64,000 nucleotides of DNA from JBBIGV01 sp037447335 (GCA_037447335.1 JBBIGV010000012.1:6744-70743); one strand, 5' to 3'. Shown: positions 50,220 to 60,334, numbered from the stretch's first letter. Notes: generated by a model not told the origin, from the sequence alone. Made by a program: numbers and translations.

Positions 50220-52592
50220 ATGAAACGAATATTTTTTCTACTTTTAATTTCTTTTTCTCTAACCTTTGAAGTATTTCCACAGCAAATCCGGGAAATTATT
50301 CCGGTTCTCAATCTTACGGCGGGTGAAGAAAAAACTTTTTTTATAAACGATTTTTTCTATGCTGAAAATTACGATGGAATTATCTTTCAAACGGATACTT
50401 CCCTGATGGTTCATTATGAACCCGGGACTGGAATGGTAAACATCAAGCCATCTTTGTCTAAGGAAGGATTCGTATTGCTGCCTTTCAAATTTACAGAGAC
50501 AGAATTTACTATTATCGGCAAATCAGAAATCAAACAATCGGTTACGTTTTCGTTTAAACCGGAAGGTAAAACTGAACGTGTGAATCTGTTTGGCAGTTTT
50601 AATGGATGGAACAGAGAAAGTCATCCGATGACCAGGAGCATTGATGGCGTTTACACAACAACAATATCCATTGACCCTGGCAGATATGAATACAAATTTT
50701 ATGTCGATGGTGAAGAGTTGATAGACCCGGACAATCCTGATAAGGTGCCGAACGGATTTGGAGATTGGAATTCTGTTCTGTCTGTAAAACCCTTGCATAC
50801 AGGTAAGTCGTATCTTCATAATCTGGATTGCACCGTTAATCTTTCGGGAACACTTCTATCATTCTATTACAAATCTGATTCTGACGGAGATATTGAAGTA
50901 ACAGCGCTTTTAGATAATGAATTGATCCCGAAGAACATGATCGAAATTGAAAACAGGAAAATTAATGTTGAACTGCCGTCTGAAATGTTGACGGGATTAA
51001 GAACCATCAGGGTTGCCGCTAATGAAAACGGGAGGGCAACAAATCTTCAAACAATCTTATTAAAAGATGGGAAGCCAATCGGTGATAAACAATTTGAAAC
51101 CTGGTACGATGCTGTTATTTATTCAATTATGATTGACAGATTCTATGACGGCGATTCATCCAATTCAATTCCGGTTGAACATCCCGAACTTTATTTTCAG
51201 GCGAATTACCAGGGCGGTGATTTGCAGGGAATCATAGACAAACTTCAGGAGGGTTACTTTGAAAAGCTTGGGATAAACACGTTCTGGATTTCACCCGTTG
51301 TTGACAACACAAACAATGCTTATAAAGAATTTCCGCCGCCGCACAGATATTATACCGGTTACCATGGCTACTGGCCCGTTCATCCAACATGTGTTGAAGA
51401 AAAATTCGGCGATATGAATTTGCTGAAAGAACTAATCCAACTCTCACACAGTAAAGGAATCAAAGTGCTGCTCGATTTTGTTGCCAATCACGTTCACGAA
51501 GAACATCCTTTCTGGAAAGAACATCGCGATTGGTTCGGAGTGCTTGAGCTGCCCGACGGCTCGTTAAATCTGCGCAAGTGGGATGAACACCGGTTAACAA
51601 CCTGGTTTGAACCATACATGCCTTCATTCGATTTTGAAGGTTCTCAGGAAGTTCTGGAAGTAATGACTGATAATGCTGTCTGGTGGCTGGAAGAAAGCGG
51701 CGCCGACGGCTTTAGACATGACGCTGTTAAACATATTCCGAACGAGTTCTGGAGAATGTTAACGCGAAAGATCAAAGAACGGCTTCAAATGCCGCATGAT
51801 AAAATTTATTTTCAGATTGGCGAAACTTTTGGCAGCTATGAATTAGTCAGTTCCTACGTAAACAATGGACAACTGGATGCACAATTCAATTTCAATCTTT
51901 ATGATACTGCCATACCCGTTTTTGTTGATGAAAACCTGCCATTTACTGCTCTTGATGAACAGATGAATAAAACAATTTCTGTCTATGGAGTAAATCATCT
52001 TATGGGAAATGTTATGGACAGCCACGACAAAGTAAGGTTTATGGCTTATGCTGATGGCGATGTTGCGCTTGGCGAAGTTGCAAACGAAATCGGCTGGACA
52101 AATCCGCCCGAAGTAAATAACAAATCGAGTTATGATAAACTTAAACTTTACATAGCATACCTCATCTCCATACCGGGAATTCCTGTAATTTATTATGGTG
52201 ATGAAATCGGTATGACCGGCGCGGCTGATCCGGATAACAGAAGAATTTTGAGATTCGACAATGATCTGACTGAATGGGAAAAAGAAACGCTTGTGGATGT
52301 AAGAAAAATTATTCAACTAAGAAGCAGACATTCGGCTTTAAGATACGGAGATTTTCAAACGGTTTATGCCGATGATAATATCTATGCGTATATCCGGTCA
52401 GATATGAACGAACGAATTCTGGTTGTGCTAAATAAAAACAGTGAAGATAAAACAGTGGAGTTTAACATTCCCGCTTTCTACGGTATAAGCATTGCCGGAG
52501 ATTTATTATCACAGGAAAGTTTTTTTGTTAACGAAAACAAAATCAACTTAATAATGAAAGGAAAAGATTTTCGCTTTCTTCGATTAATGTAA
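50220..52592 (+). CDS. Secreted GH13 alpha-glucan hydrolase with CBM48-like domain
   Basis: A 790-residue exported glycosidase, likely an alpha-amylase/neopullulanase-type enzyme. Start at ATG 50220 because the signal peptide follows at once (MKRIFFLLLISFSLTFEVFP). A CBM48/E-set domain about residues 100-180 (ERVNLFGSFNGWNRESHPMT; YEYKFYVDGEELIDPDNP) precedes the barrel: DFVANHVHEEHPF, GADGFRHDAVKHIP (nucleophile Asp), YFQIGETFGS (acid/base Glu) and MDSHDKVRF (Asp). A C-terminal beta domain is present. A second GH13 lies at 62419, which suggests growth on alpha-glucans. Confidence 0.93.
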   Translation: MKRIFFLLLISFSLTFEVFPQQIREIIPVLNLTAGEEKTFFINDFFYAENYDGIIFQTDTSLMVHYEPGTGMVNIKPSLSKEGFVLLPFKFTETEFTIIGKSEIKQSVTFSFKPEGKTERVNLFGSFNGWNRESHPMTRSIDGVYTTTISIDPGRYEYKFYVDGEELIDPDNPDKVPNGFGDWNSVLSVKPLHTGKSYLHNLDCTVNLSGTLLSFYYKSDSDGDIEVTALLDNELIPKNMIEIENRKINVELPSEMLTGLRTIRVAANENGRATNLQTILLKDGKPIGDKQFETWYDAVIYSIMIDRFYDGDSSNSIPVEHPELYFQANYQGGDLQGIIDKLQEGYFEKLGINTFWISPVVDNTNNAYKEFPPPHRYYTGYHGYWPVHPTCVEEKFGDMNLLKELIQLSHSKGIKVLLDFVANHVHEEHPFWKEHRDWFGVLELPDGSLNLRKWDEHRLTTWFEPYMPSFDFEGSQEVLEVMTDNAVWWLEESGADGFRHDAVKHIPNEFWRMLTRKIKERLQMPHDKIYFQIGETFGSYELVSSYVNNGQLDAQFNFNLYDTAIPVFVDENLPFTALDEQMNKTISVYGVNHLMGNVMDSHDKVRFMAYADGDVALGEVANEIGWTNPPEVNNKSSYDKLKLYIAYLISIPGIPVIYYGDEIGMTGAADPDNRRILRFDNDLTEWEKETLVDVRKIIQLRSRHSALRYGDFQTVYADDNIYAYIRSDMNERILVVLNKNSEDKTVEFNIPAFYGISIAGDLLSQESFFVNENKINLIMKGKDFRFLRLM

Positions 52593-52926
52593 TGTGACTT
52601 ACATAATATTGAAGAAACGGGCTATCGACATGTTTTGGGAAGCGAAGATAGCGGCAGAGCGCAGGCATAAAGCCTGCGACTACTAAAACCTGCTTTTTGT
52701 CAACAATTGATAAATTGCCAACATAATTTTTACTAAAGTTATTGAATCTTTGCGCAGTTGTGAGTAGATTTTTATCGAAATTTGTAAATTTAATTCACGC
52801 AATAGTTAATGAGTGTAATTAAGCTAAATTCCTGCATTTTCCCAATCATCATAACCGCAAATGGTTACTCGTGCTCTCAAAAAATAAATAACACATCACA
52901 CACCAACCCAAAAAAGGGGACGCAAA
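52593..52926. other. Intergenic region upstream of citrate synthase
   Basis: About 330 nt without a coding frame. It contains a REP-like hairpin at 52660-52678 and then an AT-rich stretch presumed to hold the citrate synthase promoter. No riboswitch or small RNA pattern was recognised. The citrate synthase ATG is preceded by AAAAAAGGGGACGCAAA, giving a GGGGA ribosome site. Confidence 0.5.
52660..52678. repeat. REP-like short hairpin
   Basis: CGCAGGC (52660-52666) and GCCTGCG (52672-52678) form a perfect 7-bp stem around ATAAA. The context GCGCAGGC..AAAGCCTGCGACTAC looks like dispersed palindromic elements common in intergenic DNA of many bacteria. Only one copy was noticed in this window, and no T-run follows, so a terminator is less likely. 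Confidence 0.45.
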
Positions 52927-54201
52927 ATGGATAAAGCAAAATTAATACTGCAGGGTAAAGAATACGAACTTCCTGTTATAGTAGGATCTGAAGGTGAAGT
53001 TGGTATTGATATTACCAGACTGCGGGCAATGAGCGGTGCAATTACGCTCGACAGCGGCTACGCTAACACAGGCTCCTGCATCAGTACTATTACTTTTATT
53101 GATGGAGAGAAAGGCATTCTTCAATACAGAGGTTATCCCATTGAAGAACTGGCCGAAAAATCAAAATTCACTGAAGTTGCTTACCTGCTTATCTACGGCG
53201 AGCTTCCGAACAAAAAACAACTTGATGATTTCAGGTACCAGTTAACTCACCACAGCCTGATTCATGAAGACATGAAAAAATTCTTTGAAGGATTTCCGCC
53301 AACTGCTCACCCAATGGGAATTTTATCATCAATGGTTAATTCACTTTCAGCTTTCTATCCTGACGGCGGCTTCGAACAGGATGTTAATCTTAACATTATA
53401 AGATTAATCGCAAAGCTGAATACCATAGCTGCATTCTCTTATAAAAAATCTATAGGGCAGCCTTACATCTATCCGCGGAATGACCTCAGCTACACCGCAG
53501 ATTTTCTTCATATGATGTTCGCAGTTCCCACCGAAGAGTATAAAGTGCCTAAGGTTCTTGAAGATGCAATAGACCTCCTGCTTATACTTCATGCAGACCA
53601 CGAGCAGAATTGCAGCACATCAACTGTAAGAATTGTCGGAAGCAGCGAGGCAAATCTGTTTACTTCTATCTCTGCCGGCATAAGTGCTCTTTGGGGCAGG
53701 CTGCACGGCGGTGCCAATCAATCCGTAATTCAAATGCTTGAAAAAATCAGGCAGGACGGAGGCAATTATAAGAAGTATGTTGAACTTGCTAAGGATAAAG
53801 ACTCAGGCTTCAAGATGATGGGCTTCGGACATCGTGTTTATAAGAATTTTGATCCGCGCGCCAGAATTCTTAAAACAATGGCTGATAAAGTTCTCAAGGA
53901 ACTCGGTGTCAATGACCCCCTTCTCGACATTGCAAAAAATCTTGAGGAAGTTGCCCTGAAAGACGGTTATTTCGTTGACAGAAAACTTTATCCCAATGTT
54001 GATTTCTACAGCGGAATAATTTATCGTGCTATGGGCATCCCCACAGATATGTTTACCGTAATGTTTGCACTCGGTCGTTTACCGGGATGGATCGCTCAAT
54101 GGAAAGAAATGCGTGAAGAACCTAACGCACGTATTTACAGACCAAGACAGATATATACCGGCGCTACAAAAAGATCTTATGTCCCGGTGGATAAAAGATA
54201 A
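52927..54201 (+). CDS. gltA: Citrate synthase
   Basis: TCA-cycle enzyme condensing oxaloacetate and acetyl-CoA. The N-terminal domain of type II (hexameric) citrate synthases is present (ITFIDGEKGILQYRGYPIEE). The active-site landmarks are HADHEQNCSTSTVRIVGSS, the His of LHGGANQSVIQML, the catalytic His in MGFGHRVYKNFDPRA, and late Asp in PNVDFYSGIIYRAMGIP. Length 424 aa is standard. It is a single-gene unit ended by an intrinsic terminator. Confidence 0.97.
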   Translation: MDKAKLILQGKEYELPVIVGSEGEVGIDITRLRAMSGAITLDSGYANTGSCISTITFIDGEKGILQYRGYPIEELAEKSKFTEVAYLLIYGELPNKKQLDDFRYQLTHHSLIHEDMKKFFEGFPPTAHPMGILSSMVNSLSAFYPDGGFEQDVNLNIIRLIAKLNTIAAFSYKKSIGQPYIYPRNDLSYTADFLHMMFAVPTEEYKVPKVLEDAIDLLLILHADHEQNCSTSTVRIVGSSEANLFTSISAGISALWGRLHGGANQSVIQMLEKIRQDGGNYKKYVELAKDKDSGFKMMGFGHRVYKNFDPRARILKTMADKVLKELGVNDPLLDIAKNLEEVALKDGYFVDRKLYPNVDFYSGIIYRAMGIPTDMFTVMFALGRLPGWIAQWKEMREEPNARIYRPRQIYTGATKRSYVPVDKR

Positions 54202-54228
54202 AAATTACGGTTAATATTTCAGGCAATT

Positions 54229-54279
54229 GCCGGGTTGATCTTTCCAATTATTATGAATTCAACCCGGCTTTTAATTTTT
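54229..54279 (+). terminator. Intrinsic terminator of gltA
   Basis: GCCGGGTTGA (54229-54238) pairs perfectly with TCAACCCGGC (54259-54268) across a 20-nt loop, followed by TTTTAATTTTT. It starts 28 nt after the citrate synthase stop. Confidence 0.85.
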
Positions 54280-54475
54280 AAATAAACAAAAAACTGATCA
54301 ACGGCAGTTTCATATTTTAAAAAATAATTTTATTGCTTAGATTGCTTACGCTGAATATAATTTTAAGTTAATGCAAAAATGCTTTGAGATAATAATCAGT
54401 TAAATATTTAAGCACATATTAAACCATTATCATTAAATCAGTAATAAGAAATTTTTATTCATTTCGGAGGAGAGA

Positions 54476-55207
54476 ATGCACAGAGAGATACATAAATGGT
54501 GGAGTCCTAATTTACACAAAGACATGGAAATAGCAGTTTACGGGCATTACGGTTTTGCGCTGCTTATGTTTCCTACCGCGGCTGCAGATTATCTTGAGTA
54601 CGAAAGGTTTCATCTTATCAATAGTATTTCTCATTTCATTAACAGCGGAAAGATAAAAGTTTTTTCAATTAACAGCATTAACAGTGAGAGCTGGCTCAAC
54701 AGGAATATGTATCCGGCTCACCGTGCTATCAGGCAGCAGCAGTATAATGATTACATAACTGAAGAAATTATTCCATTCATAAGAGACTTTACGAGCTCTG
54801 AAACACCTGTAATTACAACCGGCGCATCACTCGGTGCATTCCATGCCGCAAATTCTTTTTTCAGACGACCGGATTTATTCCAGGGAACTATTGCTATGAG
54901 CGGTACTTATGATATTAAATCTTACGCTAACGGTTACTATGATGAGAACTGTTACTTCAACTCTCCCGCAGATTATCTGCCCAATCTTAATGACGAAAAT
55001 GTTTTGAACCAGCTTAGAAAAAAGAGCATAATTATTTCCAGCGGACAGGGACCATACGAAGACCCGCGCTCGTCGCGAAGGCTTTCTGAAATCCTTCACT
55101 CGAAAAATATTCCTCACTGGCTTGATCTATGGGGTTTCGATATTGGGCACGACTGGCCCACATGGAGGAAGATGCTTCCATATTATCTCAGCAATATCAA
55201 TCTCTGA
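54476..55207 (+). CDS. Esterase-like alpha/beta hydrolase
   Basis: A 243-residue cytosolic protein of the putative-esterase (esterase D) type. The nucleophile elbow is TTGASLGAFHAANSF, with Ser in GASLG near residue 122. The acid/His parts are likely IISSGQGPYEDPRSSRR and FDIGHDWPTWRKMLP. There is no signal peptide. A strong GGAGGAGAG ribosome site precedes the ATG. The next gene (PAP2-like) begins 17 nt downstream, so they may work on related lipid or phosphoester substrates, which is speculative. Confidence 0.85.
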   Translation: MHREIHKWWSPNLHKDMEIAVYGHYGFALLMFPTAAADYLEYERFHLINSISHFINSGKIKVFSINSINSESWLNRNMYPAHRAIRQQQYNDYITEEIIPFIRDFTSSETPVITTGASLGAFHAANSFFRRPDLFQGTIAMSGTYDIKSYANGYYDENCYFNSPADYLPNLNDENVLNQLRKKSIIISSGQGPYEDPRSSRRLSEILHSKNIPHWLDLWGFDIGHDWPTWRKMLPYYLSNINL

Positions 55208-55224
55208 AAGAATCTGCCTTTCAC

Positions 55225-55860
55225 ATGAATTTAAAAGAGCAGCTAACAAAAAGAAATTTCAGAATTGAATTCGCTTTAACTTTTGTTATTCTTATTACAA
55301 CGCTGTTTGCACTAACCAGGTTTCTTAATTCAGTTGAAAAGAGAGAGGGAGTGATTTTTTCCGACCCGATACTTGTATTGTTTAATCCGGTTGATCTTAC
55401 ATGGCTCACCTTTACTTTCATTTATGCGTCTATATTTACTTCTATCTTTGTTTTGATGAAAGACCTTCCGAGAATGGCATTTGTATTTCAATGTTATGTG
55501 GTAATGGTATGGATAAGGATGATTGCAATGTATCTTGTTCCTCTTGACCCGCCAGAAACAATGATTGCGCTTAACGATCCGTTTGTAGAAATTTTTGGAA
55601 CGGGTCAACTGTTAACACGCGATCTTTTCTTTTCCGGTCACACAGCCACTCTGCTTTTACTCTTCTTAGTAATGAAGAAAAAACTTTATCGTAAACTGCT
55701 GTTGTTATCAACAATGGCAGTTGCAGTGACGGTATTGCTGCAGCATGTTCACTATACTATAGACGTTTATGCAGCAGTATTTTTCGGTTACGGTGCTTAC
55801 CGGATTACAAAAAAGTTAAGAATGAAATTCGGGATAAACCCCGGCTTCAACTACTGCTGA
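55225..55860 (+). CDS. PAP2/sphingomyelin-synthase-like membrane protein
   Basis: A 211-residue protein with five or six membrane helices. The catalytic signature of the PAP2_C (sphingomyelin synthase-related) group is present: DLFFSGHTATLLLLFLV (SGHT) and, about 45 residues on, HVHYTIDVYAAVFFGYGAY (HYTxDV), giving the His-His-Asp set. Such enzymes transfer or hydrolyse phosphate head groups of lipids. The ATG at 55225 is chosen because the upstream in-frame extension lies inside the esterase gene. The substrate is unknown. Confidence 0.83.
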   Translation: MNLKEQLTKRNFRIEFALTFVILITTLFALTRFLNSVEKREGVIFSDPILVLFNPVDLTWLTFTFIYASIFTSIFVLMKDLPRMAFVFQCYVVMVWIRMIAMYLVPLDPPETMIALNDPFVEIFGTGQLLTRDLFFSGHTATLLLLFLVMKKKLYRKLLLLSTMAVAVTVLLQHVHYTIDVYAAVFFGYGAYRITKKLRMKFGINPGFNYC

Positions 55861-55877
55861 TGTTTTGAATACAGCGC

Positions 55878-56828
55878 TTAAAGTTTTTCAAGTTCGATTA
55901 TTTCATCTTCATCAAGAATAATATCCGCCGCATTCGTTATCTCTTCAACCTGTTTGGGATTTCTTGCGCCAACAATAGCTGCAGTAACCGCGGGATGTTT
56001 AAGTGTCCAGGCAATTGCAATTTCACCGGGATGCCGTTTTCGTTTTGCAGCAATTTCTTTTTCTTTTTCCGCAATCAGAAGATTTCTTGTTAGCTTAGGC
56101 TCCCTGAACTCAGAATTATTTTTTCTGAAATCATCATCCGGTAAATTATTTATTCTTTCACGCGTCATCTTTCCTGTAAGAAGACCGCATTGCATTGGTG
56201 AATACACAATAACTCCCATTTCTCTTTCTTTAGCATAGGGGAGAATATCCTCTTCGATTCTTCTTCTTATAAGAGAATAAGGCGGCTGTAGTGAATAAAC
56301 AGGCGAAACAGTTTCTGCCATTTTCATTTGCTTCACATTAAAGTTGCAGACGCCAATCCACTTTACTTTTCCTTCATCTTTTAACCTTGTCATCATTTCC
56401 CATGCCTCGCAAATCTCATCGTCGTTTTCCTGCGGAGGCCAGTGAATCTGGTAAAGATCAATAGTATCTGTTTTTAATCGTTTCAGGCTTTGTTCACATT
56501 CTTTCCTTATAGAATCACCGGTCAGTACACGAAATGGTTTTCCTTCGCTGTCCCACTGCAATCCGCATTTGGTAAAAATGGAAGGTTTTTGATCGTTCCA
56601 TTCTGCAATGGCTTTAGCCACCACTTCTTCGGAATGACCGAGTCCGTAAACAGCGGCAGTGTCAATCCAGTTTACTCCAAGTTCAAGTGCACGGCGTATA
56701 GCTGAAACAGAATCTTTATCATCCTGTTTGCCCCAGCCGAATTCCCAGCCGGAACCGCCTATTGCCCAAGCGCCAAAACCGACTCTTGTAATTTGAATAT
56801 TTGTGTTTCCTAATCTTCTTTTTTCCAT
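55878..56828 (-). CDS. Aldo/keto reductase
   Basis: NAD(P)H-dependent TIM-barrel oxidoreductase. The N-terminal MEKRRLGNTNIQITRVGFGA is diagnostic. GVNWIDTAAVYGLGHSEEVV contains the Asp and Tyr of the catalytic tetrad, FTKCGLQWDSEGKPF carries the Lys, and IDLYQIHWPP the His. AIVGARNPKQVEEITNA forms the cofactor site. Start at ATG 56828 (316 aa), which has a GGAAAGGGG site; an ATG 15 nt upstream is also possible. It is a single gene, divergent from trmB. Confidence 0.95.
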   Translation of the reverse strand: MEKRRLGNTNIQITRVGFGAWAIGGSGWEFGWGKQDDKDSVSAIRRALELGVNWIDTAAVYGLGHSEEVVAKAIAEWNDQKPSIFTKCGLQWDSEGKPFRVLTGDSIRKECEQSLKRLKTDTIDLYQIHWPPQENDDEICEAWEMMTRLKDEGKVKWIGVCNFNVKQMKMAETVSPVYSLQPPYSLIRRRIEEDILPYAKEREMGVIVYSPMQCGLLTGKMTRERINNLPDDDFRKNNSEFREPKLTRNLLIAEKEKEIAAKRKRHPGEIAIAWTLKHPAVTAAIVGARNPKQVEEITNAADIILDEDEIIELEKL

Positions 56829-56982
56829 GGCCCCTTTCCTCATTAAGTTGAATTTTTAATTGCAAATGTATCAGTTAACGCTTTAGTTTGCAATTGATAA
56901 GCAATTGTGTTGAATTAATTTGCGGGAATATTACGGTCTTCAAAAAAATTTTTTGTCTTGGAAATAAAAACGACAAAGCAAA

Positions 56983-57663
56983 TTGAGCAAACGAAAAAAA
57001 GGATTAAAACAAGCGGAAGTAAGAACCCTGCCGAATGTATTTGACGGGATGAATGAGAATCTTGAAGAGCAATTGATCAGTCACTTTAAAAACAAAAATT
57101 CTGTTACACTTGAAATTGGCTGCGGAAACGGAGAATATACCACAGCGCTTGCGAAAAAATATCCGCAAAGAAATTTTGTCGGGATAGATGTTAAAGGTTC
57201 GCGGCTGTGGAAAGGAGCTAAAGGATCTCTTGCCGGATCAATTAATAATGCTGCCTTTATCATCTGCCGTGCAGAAAGAATTCTTACTTTATTTGATAAA
57301 CTTAAGGTTGAGGAAATATGGATTCCCTTTCCTAATCCGTTTCCGCTTCAGCGAGGCATAAAGCAAAGGCTGGTTCACCCGCGCTTCATTGCTATTTATA
57401 AAAGTGTTTTAACAGAAGGAGGAAAGGTTCATCTGAAAACTGATGCGGATTCATTGTTTGAGTATGCGCTGAAGGTAGCACAGGAAGAAAATCTTTATCT
57501 TGAAAAAGTAACCGATGATCTGCACAATAATGGAACGGCTCAAGGCGATGAAAAAATTCTTACGAAGTACGAGATGCTGCATCTCAATGAAGGCAGGAAA
57601 ATAAAGCTGGTGAGTTTTAGTATTAATAACCATCAGGAGTTGCCAGGTTTTCTTAATTTATAA
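56983..57663 (+). CDS. trmB: tRNA (guanine-N7)-methyltransferase
   Basis: Methylates G46 in the variable loop of tRNAs with SAM. The SAM loop is LEIGCGNGEYTTALAKKYPQ, followed by NFVGIDVKGSRLWKGAKGSL. The family motif FPNPFPLQRGIKQRLVHPRF replaces the more usual FPDPWPKxRHxKRR, keeping Pro and basic positions. This variant is common in Bacteroidota TrmB. The start codon is TTG 56983; 226 aa is normal. Confidence 0.92.
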   Translation: MSKRKKGLKQAEVRTLPNVFDGMNENLEEQLISHFKNKNSVTLEIGCGNGEYTTALAKKYPQRNFVGIDVKGSRLWKGAKGSLAGSINNAAFIICRAERILTLFDKLKVEEIWIPFPNPFPLQRGIKQRLVHPRFIAIYKSVLTEGGKVHLKTDADSLFEYALKVAQEENLYLEKVTDDLHNNGTAQGDEKILTKYEMLHLNEGRKIKLVSFSINNHQELPGFLNL

Positions 57664-57855
57664 CACTAATTCATCCCCTGTGATAGAAGATAAATTCTGA
57701 AATTTTGTTAATCAGGCATCTAACCATAATCACGATTTGTATTTCATCTTTTAGAAAACTTTTTTAGAATTACAGCCGGATACAACAGTTCATGCACAAA
57801 TGATTTTGTGCAGCAGCTAAGTCATACTTTTTCAAAAATAAAACAAAGGAGTCTT

Positions 57856-59520
57856 ATGAAGTATTTTTTTATTCTTGCCTTGCTTTTCCACTATGGCTGC
57901 AGGAGCAATGACGATCCGCAAATTCAAAAAGCAGAATTATTAATAAATGAAAATGATCTTGCACTTCATGTTTCAATACTCGCTTCCGACGACTTCCAGG
58001 GCAGGCAGCCCTCAACTATCGGCGAAGAAAAAACAATCAACTATCTGAAAAAAGAATTTGAAAAACTCGGACTTGAACCGGGCAATGGCGATAGTTTTTT
58101 CCAGCAAGTGCCGCTTGTTGAAATTACTACTGATCCGGGTAAAACGATTTCTATTTCAGGCAATGATAAAACCACTGAATTAAAATTCGCAAAGGATTTT
58201 GTTGCAACAAACGCTCACGTTACAAGCAAAGTATCTATTGAGAGCGCAGAACTTATTTTTGCCGGTTACGGAATTGTCGCACCGGAATATAACTGGAATG
58301 ATTATGAAGGTATTGATGTAAAAGATAAAATTGTTGTTGTGCTTGTTAATGACCCCGGCTTTGCAACCAAGAATCCGGAATTATTTAACGGCTATACCAT
58401 GACTTACTACGGAAGATGGACTTACAAATATGAAGAAGCCGCCAGACAGGGCGCTGCCGGCTGTTTAATCATACATGAAACTGAAGCTGCAAGTTATCCA
58501 TGGACAGTTGTTGAAAACGGCTGGACAGGTCCGCAATTTTATCTTTCGTCTGATAATAATAACAGTGCACATTGCAAACTGGAAGGATGGATAACAACCG
58601 CAAAAGCAATTGAAATTTTTGAACAGGCTGGTTTTAATTATGAGGAATCAATTGAAAAAGCTGTGCAGCCAGGATTCAAGCCTTTTTCACTCGGACTGAC
58701 AACATCTGTTCGTATGAAAAATAAAATTCAACACTCAGTATCAAATAATGTAATTGCACTGCTGCCGGGAAGTGTTCGTCCTGACGAATATATCATCTAT
58801 ACCGCTCACTGGGATCATTTCGGAATTGACACAACAATTACAGACGATCATAATATTTACAGCGGTGCGCGCGATAATGCAACAGGTACTGCTGCATTGA
58901 TAGAAATAGCAAAAGCATTTGTGAATCTTGAATCAAAACCAGAAAGATCCATTGTATTTCTGGCTGTAACTGCCGAGGAACAAGGGCTTCTCGGCTCGAA
59001 ATATTATAGCCTTAACCCTGTCTTTCCGCTTGAAAAAACAGTTGCTGTGTTAAATATGGATGCATTGAACATCTTCGGCAGGACGAAAGATGTTGTGATA
59101 ATCGGTTATGGCAACTCCGAACTTGACGATTACGTTTATGATGCTGTTAAAGTGCAGGATAGAATCGTTGTGCCCGATCCCACTCCGCATGCCGGCTCAT
59201 TCTACAGGTCAGATCATTTTAGTTTTGCCAAACAGGGTGTTCCGGCTCTTTACATCAAATCAGGGTACAAACATCTTGAAAAGGGTGAAGAGTGGATGCG
59301 CAAGGTTTCAAAAGAATGGACAAGTGAATTCTATCATTCCACGAAAGATGTTTACGATCCTGACTGGTGGGACCTCTCAGGCGCTATCGAGGATATAAGG
59401 ATCCTTTTCAGAATCGGTTACAGGCTTTCAAACGAAAATAATTTTCCGAATTGGAGAGAAGGCAATGAATTCAGAGCTGCTCGTGACGAACAAATGATGA
59501 TCATCGGGCAGAAGCAGTAA
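57856..59520 (+). CDS. M28-family zinc aminopeptidase, lipoprotein
   Basis: Membrane-anchored peptidase of 554 residues. Start ATG 57856 follows an AGGAG site and opens a lipoprotein signal (MKYFFILALLFHYGC, Cys15). A PA-like insert domain (AGYGIVAPEYNWNDYEGIDV; EEAARQGAAGCLIIHETEAA) lies at about 130-270. The zinc peptidase domain has YTAHWDHFGI (His, Asp), SGARDNATGTAALIE (bridging Asp), AVTAEEQGLLGSKYY (Glu pair), VLNMDALN and a late FYHSTKDVYDP (His). All metal ligands are present, so it should be active. Confidence 0.94.
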   Translation: MKYFFILALLFHYGCRSNDDPQIQKAELLINENDLALHVSILASDDFQGRQPSTIGEEKTINYLKKEFEKLGLEPGNGDSFFQQVPLVEITTDPGKTISISGNDKTTELKFAKDFVATNAHVTSKVSIESAELIFAGYGIVAPEYNWNDYEGIDVKDKIVVVLVNDPGFATKNPELFNGYTMTYYGRWTYKYEEAARQGAAGCLIIHETEAASYPWTVVENGWTGPQFYLSSDNNNSAHCKLEGWITTAKAIEIFEQAGFNYEESIEKAVQPGFKPFSLGLTTSVRMKNKIQHSVSNNVIALLPGSVRPDEYIIYTAHWDHFGIDTTITDDHNIYSGARDNATGTAALIEIAKAFVNLESKPERSIVFLAVTAEEQGLLGSKYYSLNPVFPLEKTVAVLNMDALNIFGRTKDVVIIGYGNSELDDYVYDAVKVQDRIVVPDPTPHAGSFYRSDHFSFAKQGVPALYIKSGYKHLEKGEEWMRKVSKEWTSEFYHSTKDVYDPDWWDLSGAIEDIRILFRIGYRLSNENNFPNWREGNEFRAARDEQMMIIGQKQ

Positions 59521-59584
59521 TAGGATACCGAACATTTTCTATTTTAACATAATGTACGCTAACAATAAATTCTGAGCAGGAAAA

Positions 59585-60109
59585 ATGAAAAAACTAAATG
59601 GCAAAAAAATCCTGATGTTCGTTGATGATGTTTATGAAGACCTTGAGCTTTGGTACCCAAAACTTCGTCTGATTGAAGAAGGCTGTGAAGTTATAGTTGC
59701 AGGACCGGAAAAAGGTAAGCTATATTCCGGTAAGAACGGATATCCCTGCAAATCAGATGCAGCAATAGATGAAATAAGTGATAAAAATTTTGATGCACTT
59801 GTAATTCCCGGAGGCTTTGCCCCTGATAAACTTAGGCGGGATAAAAAAGTCTTGGAATTAACCTCAGATATTTTCAACTCCGGAAAACTTGTGGCACACA
59901 TCTGCCATGCCGGCTGGATACTGATCTCGGCAAATATTGTTCGTGGATTCAAATGCACATCAACTCCCGGGATTAAAGACGATTTAATAAATGCCGGAGC
60001 GGAATGGTTTGACGAACCGGTAATAATTGACAGAAATATGATATCAAGCAGAAGACCTGATGATCTGCCGGACTTTTGCAGCGCTATAATAAACTTTTTT
60101 TCAGCTTAG
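59585..60109 (+). CDS. DJ-1/PfpI-family protein
   Basis: A 174-residue member of the DJ-1/PfpI superfamily of proteases, deglycases and chaperones. The nucleophile Cys lies in the elbow KLVAHICHAGWILISA near residue 108, followed by His. The conserved Glu is in the first strand region (MFVDDVYEDLELWYPKLRLI). FDALVIPGGFAPDKLRRD is the family's glycine loop. Similar in length to PfpI/YhbO. It is likely co-transcribed with the M28 peptidase, 65 nt upstream. Confidence 0.93.
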   Translation: MKKLNGKKILMFVDDVYEDLELWYPKLRLIEEGCEVIVAGPEKGKLYSGKNGYPCKSDAAIDEISDKNFDALVIPGGFAPDKLRRDKKVLELTSDIFNSGKLVAHICHAGWILISANIVRGFKCTSTPGIKDDLINAGAEWFDEPVIIDRNMISSRRPDDLPDFCSAIINFFSA

Positions 60110-60334
60110 CCAATTCTATAATAAGCACTTTATAGGCTGTCTCTAAAAATTTTCTGATAGAATTGCTTAAACGTTATACTATCAAACTGCTTATATATTT
60201 TCTCTAAAGTAAAAATTCAGTTAGTGTTTGATAATTATTGTAAGAATAATTAAGTTCACAATGTAAAGCCGGAAAAATTGCGCATTCGTTACATAATTAC
60301 TCCAACAAATGCCTTACAGGCGGGAGAATAAGAA

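Noticed and set aside
52660..52678. Hairpin as terminator of the GH13 gene
   Set aside because: No T-run follows and it is about 70 nt from the stop; kept only as a REP-like repeat.
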